Origin: Muricea muricata
Taxonomy: Eukaryota; Cnidaria; Anthozoa; Malacalcyonacea; Plexauridae
NCBI GenBank assembly: GCA_963855995.1
Contig: OY979717.1
Location: 22,842,746 to 22,906,745 of the forward strand
DNA length: 64,000 nucleotides
Direction of reading: 5' to 3'
Within the stretch, counting starts at the first letter, position 1. Each line of letters begins with the position of its first letter. The notes beneath the pieces were generated by a model. That model worked only from the letters and a program-made list of their open reading frames with translations. It searched no databases and was not told where the DNA came from. Positions 58,101 to 64,000 of the stretch are shown here, piece after piece. Made by a program: the position numbers and the translations under genes.

Positions 58101-61100
58101 CCGACAATTTGGACATGCTATACAAATTTAAATCATTGTCATTGTTCATTTCTTTAGAAATTGATCCTTATACGGTCTATAAACACTGAAAAATTTGCAT
58201 TTGCATGACCAAATGTCGGGCTGGCTCCGCCACTGAAAAGGCAAGATTTTTTTGCCACAAGGACAGGGTCACCACAACAGCGTTAGCCAATTACTGTGGG
58301 CCCGTATTACCTATCCTACCCTGTCAACTTTTCCTGTGGGAGGAAACCGGACTACCCGGAAAAAACCCGCGACTTTCAGCAGGCGTCGAGTATACTCATT
58401 TCACATGAGGACTGGCTTTGACTGACGAACTCAGAACCTTATAGGTGAAGGGCGAGTGGTCTGACCAATGTAGACTAGTACTGATTAACGCGTTGCTATG
58501 GTTGCAATAATGAGTGTCTTCTCTGCTTAAATTTAAGCAATTTGTATGCATCATTATCGAGAGAAAGATAAATTATATAAACTTGAAACAACTCTTTGTT
58601 TATTACCATAGACAATTTCTAGGTGAGTTACTGAAATCTCTTGGAGAAAATATCAAGAACGTCCAATCTTTTCCCTTAACATCATGAGCTTATTGAGCTC
58701 AGCAGGGCACGGCTTTTTTATCAATTATATCAATAACTCGCAACAGAACAATAAAACGCTCAAGAAAGTCAATGAAAGACTCCCATTTGTTCAGAGTCTA
58801 CATTTTGCTCAATTTCTCCGTTTATAAATATTTTTTGAAATATTCTGGAAATGTTTGGAGAACGCCGTGAGCTATATCTTCCGCAATTTTTGAGAATTGA
58901 TTAATTTCAAAATTATTTAGTAGTGGATCCCCAAATTAACAGAAAATTGGATCTCAATTGATCCATGATGTTGATATGTGAAATTAACATATAACAGTAA
59001 AAATTTGTAAATAAATTAAAATAAGGCGAACATTTGAAAAAGTAAACGATATCAATATAAACTTCATGTGAGCTACTTCTTAAGCTAATTACTTGGGCAT
59101 GGTTTTCTACTGCAGTTCCTCGTTTGAGTAGACTTCCCAAGTTCACTACAATTTTGACCCCCGTATTTCGGCACAGGATTATCACAAGTACGTCGCATGA
59201 CTTCCGTTCCATTACCACATGAAACATTACATTGGACACTCAAACTCCAGTTGCCGTAACCTCCATTAACTAAAGATCGTAACAAAATAGAGCAAATATG
59301 AACGACCAAACTTTTCCCTTTACAGCATGAGCTAATTTGTTTAGGTCGATTTGTTACATCAGCCTTTTTAAAGGTAGCAGAATTTCTGATACCTTCTTGA
59401 CCAATTTTCGCAATTTTAGGTCGATTTGTTACGTCAGCCTTTTAAAAGGTAGCAGAATTTCTGATACCTTCTTGACCAATTTTCGCAATTTAAGTCAGGC
59501 GTCGACTATACTCATTTCACATAAGGACTGGCTTTGACTGACGAACTCAGAACCTTATACGTGAAGGGCGAGTGGTCTGACCAATGTAGACTAGTACTGA
59601 TTAACGAGACAAACCTCTGCTGCACACAACTGTTCTAAGGGGTCCACTACCAAAAAGTTTTTTTTTCGTTTTTAATGCTGTCAGACTATAGTTTACTTGT
59701 TGTTACGGCCGTTTCCCCGTCTGAGAAAATATGTTGTTAATTGTTATTGTTGCTATGGTTGCATTAATGAGTGTCTTCTCTGCTTGAATTTAAGCAATTT
59801 GTATGCATCATTATCGAGAGAAAGATAAATTACATTAACTTGAAACAACTCTTTGTTTATTACCATAGACAATTTCTAGGTGAGTTACTGAAATCTCTTG
59901 GAGAAAATATCAAGAATATCCAATCTTTTCCCTTAACATCATGAGCTTATTGAGCTCAGCAGGGCACGGATTTTTTATCAAGTATATCAATAGCTCGCAA
60001 CAGAACAATAAAACGCTCAAGAAAGTCAATGAAAGACTCCCATTTGTTCAGAGTAAAATCATGTTTTTACCCTAATAAGGTCTACATTTAGCTCAATTTC
60101 CCTATTTATAAATATTTCTTGAAATATTCTGGAAATGTTTAGAGAACGCCGTGGGCTATATCTTCCGCAATTTTTGAGAATTGACTAATTTCAAAATTAT
60201 TTAGTAGTGGATCCCCAAATTAACAGAAAATTGGATCTCAATTGATCCATGATGTTGATATGTGAAATTAACATATAACAGTAAAAATTTGTAAATAAAT
60301 TAAAATAAGGCGAACATTTGAAAAAGTAAGCGATATCAATATAAACTTCATGTTAGCTACTTAAGCTAATTACTTGGGCATGGTTTTCTACTGCAGTTCC
60401 TCGTTTGAGTAGACTTCCCAAGTTCACTACAATTTTGACCCCCGTATTTCGGCACAGGATTATCACAAGTACGTCGCATGACTTCCGTTCCATTACCACA
60501 TGAAACATTACACGGGACGCTCAAACTCCAGTTGCCGTAACCTCCATTAACTAAAGATCGTAACAAAATAGAGAAAATATGAACGACCAAACTTTTCCTT
60601 TTACAGCATGAGCTAATTTGTGCATTGAGCTTACCAGGGCACGGCTTAGCTGAACATTGTTTCAATGCAAATTGTTTCCCTAAATGACTACAGTTTCTAC
60701 CGCCGTACTTTGGTTCAGGATTATTACACGCGCGAAACCATGTTTCAAAGCCTTGACCACAAGTTGCATTGCACGTGTTGTTTACTGACCAGTTGCCATA
60801 ACCACCATCAACTATGGATAAGAAATAGGGGAAGTGAGAGATCGAAACCTGTGTTTATGCAGTTGACTGGCCAGACGCCTATGTTTATGCAATTGACTGG
60901 CGAGAATAATTGTGGAACAGCCAGTTCAGCGTTTGTATTGGCCAGAAAAAAAGCATTTGACAGGCGAGAGCCATTATAATGTGACATGCTTGAAGACACA
61001 AACTTCAAAGTTCCCAACTCAAGAGACGTTTCAACGGTTTCGACTCAAATTGCTTCATACCTGGTACGCATTTTGGAATATCGCAGTACTCCCATCTCTT

Positions 61101-61303
61101 GTTTCTATCTGTTGTAAAACACCAAGGTCGTTTTCCTGAGTTTTGAGGATTTCTGCAAAAATTCTCAGCATTATTTAGTTCTGGATATGTGGTATTCATG
61201 GTATGACGATGTGGACATTGTTCTGTCCACGACTGACACGGAATACCAGAAGCTGTCACTGATATGCTGCCATGGTAACTGCTTCCATTTAGGTGAATGC
61301 AAT
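54668..61303 (-). CDS. Gene C (partial): Kringle / 4xTSP1 transmembrane receptor paralogue
   Basis: Exons read from high to low: Kringle (61303-61061), TSP1 (60811-60635), TSP1 (60550-60374), duplicate TSP1 (59269-59093), TSP1 (58015-57842), membrane helix (55589-55482), tail (55113-54668, TGA). All junctions are phase 1 with GT..AG sites. The layout equals gene B plus one TSP1 exon. The Frizzled exon expected upstream is not in 61304-64000 and probably lies beyond the window. The whole coding part is intact. The gene is much more compact than gene B (6.6 kb against 26 kb). The predicted location is the cell surface. Confidence 0.82.
55482..55589 (-). CDS. Gene C transmembrane exon
   Basis: A 108-nt phase 1-1 exon: HKKWVDIGIAVGVSFVVVAA then VVCFIFI and six arginines, two more than gene B. 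Acceptor AACTTTTCAG, donor AAAG/GTGACA. Confidence 0.9.
55590..56219. other. Gene C intron, no feature recognised
   Basis: AT-rich intron sequence between the membrane exon and the foldback element. Confidence 0.45.
56220..57665. mobile_element. 1.45-kb foldback element of ~75-bp repeats
   Basis: The ends AACGCGTTCCAAACTATC (56220) and its inverse (ending 57665) are exact over about 35 bp and flanked by ATTC on both sides. Inside, 3-4 copies of a ~75-bp unit (CAGAAATTCTGCTACC to CAAATTGAC) at 56480-56745 face about 8 inverted copies at 56750-57330. Two more units lie at 59337-59490. Non-coding; open frames over it are artefacts of the repeat. Confidence 0.8.
57669..57777. repeat. Short hairpin MITE-like repeat
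   Basis: CATATATTCATGTTCTG at the left pairs with CAGAACATGAATATATG at the right, extended by GTTTCTTTTC/GAAAAGAAAC. It directly follows the foldback element. Confidence 0.7.
57842..58015 (-). CDS. Gene C membrane-proximal TSP1 exon
   Basis: A 174-nt phase 1-1 exon: CNCGNWTKFSPC, SVTCGQGVEIWTREC, GNCSKQK, CNMRICSG. Orthologous in position to 16303-16476 of gene B; the final CPG is CSG here. Confidence 0.9.
58085..58235. mobile_element. 151-bp hAT-type MITE with perfect 8-bp target duplication
   Basis: CAGTAGCGAAGCCAGCCCGAC at the left and GTCGGGCTGGCTCCGCCACTG at the right, flanked on both sides by AAAAGGCA (58077-58084 and 58236-58243). Same family as 76-213. Confidence 0.88.
58244..58490. 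repeat. Dispersed repeat with GGAGGAAACCGGACTACCCGG core
   Basis: Core at 58339-58359, followed by CCCGCGACTTTCAGCAGG and GGCGAGTGGTCTGACCA. I recall similar sequence as a widely dispersed animal repeat (memory only). Its 3' half is repeated at 59494-59605. Confidence 0.5.
58382..59337. repeat. Segmental duplication, copy 1 (contains TSP1 exon 2b)
   Basis: Matches 59495-60620 almost base for base, apart from an extra ~150-bp segment (59606-59750) and a ~25-bp insertion near 60060 in copy 2. It includes one whole TSP1 exon and flanking introns. Confidence 0.9.
59093..59269 (-). CDS. Gene C TSP1 exon 2b (duplicate)
   Basis: A 177-nt phase 1-1 exon, nearly identical to 60374-60550; the encoded domains differ at one residue (SVQCNVSC against SVPCNVSC). 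Splice sites ACGATCTTTAG and CCAA/GTAATT are intact, so it should be spliced in and add one complete TSP1 domain. Confidence 0.88.
59495..60620. repeat. Segmental duplication, copy 2 (contains TSP1 exon 2a)
   Basis: See copy 1 at 58382-59337. The junction between the copies (59337-59494) holds two units of the 75-bp repeat of the nearby foldback element. Confidence 0.9.
60374..60550 (-). CDS. Gene C TSP1 exon 2a
   Basis: A 177-nt phase 1-1 exon: NGGYGNWSLSVPC, NVSCGNGTEVMRRTC, PKYGGQNCSELGKS, NCSRKPCP. Counterpart of 16709-16885 in gene B. Confidence 0.92.
60635..60811 (-). CDS. Gene C TSP1 exon 1
   Basis: A 177-nt phase 1-1 exon with no Met near its start: DGGYGNWSVNNTC, ATCGQGFETWFRAC, PKYGGRNCSHLGK, QCSAKPCPG. 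Acceptor TTATCCATAG, donor CCTG/GTAAGC. Counterpart of 16974-17150. Confidence 0.92.
61061..61303 (-). CDS. Gene C Kringle exon
   Basis: A 243-nt phase 1-1 exon: LNGSSYHGSISVTASGIPC, CPHRHTM, NFCRNPQNSGKRPWCFTTD, YCDIPKCVPG. Acceptor TATTTCGCAG, donor CCAG/GTATGA. Seven cysteines as in A and B. Confidence 0.93.
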
Positions 61304-63673
61304 CTGCGAAATATGCATGATTATTGAAACCTACTTGGCATCGATCTAAATACTAGACTTCTTATAGTATAAATATCGACCTTTATAACTCTGCAAGTTA
61401 GAATTACTTTAATGAGACTAGAAGCTAAAAGGACAGTTATGAGGGTTCGAAAACTTATCCGTATAAAATTTATGAGTTCGCAGAGTTACACCCAAACTTC
61501 GCCCGGACCGGGCCCGCTTTGACGTAACTCCATCTTCCAACATTTATGAAGATGTTAGAGAATTATCATTCTTTTACAACTCTCTAGTTTCTCCATTTTA
61601 GCGATGAAGACAATTATCTCAGTCGTTTTGAGAGATCTTTACATTTTTGTTGCATTTAATATGTTCCGACATTTCAGTTTGCAGCGTACGCGTGTCAAGA
61701 ATGTGTGTGTATAGTATGTGTGGGCGCGATAGTGTGCACATAACTTTCCTAAGTTAAAACTGGAGATTTATAAGTGATTGATACAATCATCTTCCCTTCA
61801 TCTTCATAAATATTCGCAAGGGAGAGTTATGCAAATGTATGTCTCCCATGCTGTTTCAAGTAAACTTCGTCACAGTTTAGAAACTAGGCGTGGTCATTGA
61901 GAACGTGTGCGTGGTTCCAACACATATATATGCCAAATCATAACACCCCAAGAAAACGCTCCGCTTCAAACATCTCATTTTAAATGAACCCTTGATTTTC
62001 AGAACATTGAACAGTACAAACTAAAACGTAGAATTCGTTGTCTTTAAGGAACATCATTTTAATGTCTTTGCTAATGATGCAACAAAGAGGTCCTGGAATT
62101 GGACAACATCACTGCTAGGAGTTGTAAAAACATATATTCACCAAAACCGGTTGGCTGAATGTCAATAACATCATATTCATTTAGTTTGTGTCCCAAACAT
62201 TTCACTAAGGGAGGATTTTAAACAGAACAAAAGGAAATTTCTAAAATTTAACGCTTCTAAATTAGCAGCTTAACTCAACCTTTAATACCCATATGTGTCG
62301 GCCATTGATACATGGTAAATACCAACCTAAAATGATCAGGCCTTGTGATTGGACTTTTGAAACAAAGTTATCATTGTTTATGATTCGTTCTTTAGAAAAG
62401 CAATTTCAATAGTTTATTGTCTTTCATTGTTGTACCCAATGACTCACAAAGCATGTTAGTATAGGTTGATCATCTCCCGCAAAAATATTTTCGTACGAGG
62501 TTATCGCGCTAATTTACTCAAAACCACGGTCCGAGTTTTTCGCCTCCCTCGCATTTTTAGGAAAAGCCGTTGCAACGAGGCTCTCTCGAACTTAGTGTTT
62601 GGGTTTCAAGATCGCCGATGGATCAAAAGGGTTGAGTAGGCACTAAATAAATGCGTAGAACTTTAAGAAGTAGCACGCCAAATAATTATACTGATGTCAC
62701 TGAGGGTCTAACAGTTATTTCAGCAATAAATGCTTTAAATGATTTATGAAGGATGAAGGAGAAATTATGGATATTGTGTAATCTATAACGGTTGGTGTCG
62801 CCACTTTCGATGCTATATGAAAACCTTTTAAATGGATAACACTTATTATAGGTAACGATCAAGCCGGATTAGTGAGAGGTGCGAGTGTGGTCAGGCGTAT
62901 TGAGGGGAAGAATACATTACTCCCTCTTTGGGGAGCGGGGCGAGGCACGCTTCACCTCCTTTTACATGTATCGTTACCGTTCATGACGATCTTATGGCAC
63001 AAGCAGGATAAGACATGGCTGACTTATTTACCAATGGGAGTCATAACAGGGACCTTTCAGTTATCTGCATTGTCCAAATTATATTTTGTTATAGAAATTA
63101 AACAACAAGCATCAGCCTTAGTTTAATACACAATTATATGGAAAAGCTATACGTCGTGGCTATCTTACGCTTGATCTTAAACCGACTACCCATGATCATC
63201 ACCGACTAAAAACAAATCTGTTGCCAAGGGAAAGGGGTGGCTTATACAACCAACATCGTAAAAACACAGTGTACAATAGGGGACGTTCAGGAAATGGAAT
63301 ATATCTTGAATGTACCGGCCATAACACTGCTCGAACACCCCTTACCCACCTCCCCCGACCCCTCAATGGACAACTTGCGCAAAGACTAACTGTTAGTTTG
63401 GGAATAAAGAAAGAAATTTCCAAAAAGAAATGATCAAAAGTAGAAAATGTACACATTTGTATTACGTGCAAGAATTTGTAACTAAATTAGTTTAATAGTT
63501 GCCAATTTACGCACGTAATACAAAAGTATACAAAATTTTCCAACTTTGCAGGGCTATATTTTTCGTATTTTACAACTTTTCGCAACCAGGCTTTGGACTT
63601 CTACTAATTTTAATGTGCTCTTTCTAGCTACGGTGATTGATTTCCTTCCTTTTACATACAACGCATTTTAGAT
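61304..63673. other. Upstream intron of gene C, no exon recognised
   Basis: No Frizzled CRD is present on either strand. AT-rich with small unsupported frames (62872-63126, 63199-63471) and no recognised transposon protein. Confidence 0.45.
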
Positions 63674-63875
63674 CAGTGGCGGATCTAGGGTAAGTCAAAA
63701 TAAATTACCACAGCTCATTCTAGGATATATTTACATTTTAAAATATCTTCAAAGCAACTTCATTGGTTAGATTTATTCTTTTGAAATTCATAACCTATGA
63801 CATTGTTATAAAACTATTTTGAATTTAAAATTGAGCTGCTATAAATTATTTTGACTTACCCTGGATCCGCCACTG
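63674..63875. mobile_element. 202-bp hAT-type MITE with perfect 8-bp target duplication
   Basis: CAGTGGCGGATCTAGGG to CCCTGGATCCGCCACTG, flanked by TTTTAGAT on both sides (63666-63673 and 63876-63883). Inverted relative to the family member at 43887-44089. Confidence 0.92.
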
Positions 63876-64000
63876 TTTTAGATGCAACGTTTTAGCGCAT
63901 GTTGTCCATTACCACCTCACCCTGTATCAAAAATCCCTGTTGATCCGTACATATTATATGCTATGCATTCCAGTCTACAGAAGTCCGAGCCTATCAAATT

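Noticed and set aside
62872..63471. Open frames of 84 and 90 codons near the right end
   Set aside because: No recognised motif; tested mentally as the missing Frizzled exon of gene C, but the cysteine pattern is absent.

Overview
This window looks like AT-rich nuclear DNA from an animal, most likely a cnidarian or another early-branching metazoan. The signs are spliced receptor genes of ROR-like domain type, a vertebrate-type TTAGGG telomeric tract, and many decayed LINE, hAT, P-type and long-TIR elements. One of these elements carries a protein family that I recall as multi-copy in coral and anemone genomes. The species cannot be named from the sequence.

The host genes are three tandem paralogues, all on the minus strand, of what I read as a kinase-less Frizzled-CRD / Kringle / TSP1 transmembrane receptor. 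Gene A (834-2265) shows only its Frizzled and Kringle exons and runs off the left edge. Gene B (8715-34770) is complete except for its signal-peptide exon: Frizzled CRD, Kringle, three TSP1 exons, a membrane exon and a tyrosine-rich tail. Gene C (54668-61303) runs from Kringle to tail, has an extra recently duplicated TSP1 exon, and must have its Frizzled exon beyond the right edge. All downstream exon junctions are phase 1 and all visible splice sites are GT..AG, so the modules can be joined or duplicated without breaking frame. Frizzled plus Kringle is the ROR signature. TSP1 repeats replacing the kinase, and a tail with YxxM/YxN motifs, make this an unusual design, probably a Wnt-class co-receptor (inference).

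The rest is mainly mobile DNA in the introns and spacers. Left to right: a MITE end (76-213); a LINE remnant (3780-5110); inside gene B a CR1-like LINE (9941-12815), an inverted-array element (12866-13740), a P-type transposase fragment (13811-14564), a LINE (19040-20290) and an 8.2-kb element with ~0.7-kb terminal inverted repeats and a putative DDE transposase (23311-31541); then a LINE (31720-32690). Between genes B and C lie a Foldback-like element whose inverted ends are a 21-bp minisatellite with a 441-bp higher-order period (34863-39037), itself split by a 2.27-kb palindrome; a GIY-YIG remnant; a palindrome cluster; ~266 bp of telomeric repeat beside a LINE 3' end; a TIR element with ACATGT arrays (42983-48510) holding a hAT element with an exact 8-bp target duplication (44287-46909); a tyrosine recombinase fragment; and several MITEs. 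Gene C introns hold a 75-bp-unit foldback element and a ~1-kb segmental duplication.

The receptors are the only genes that look functional. Almost every transposon coding region has stops, frameshifts or deletions; the LINE piece at 31720-32568 is open but truncated and carries an altered catalytic box.
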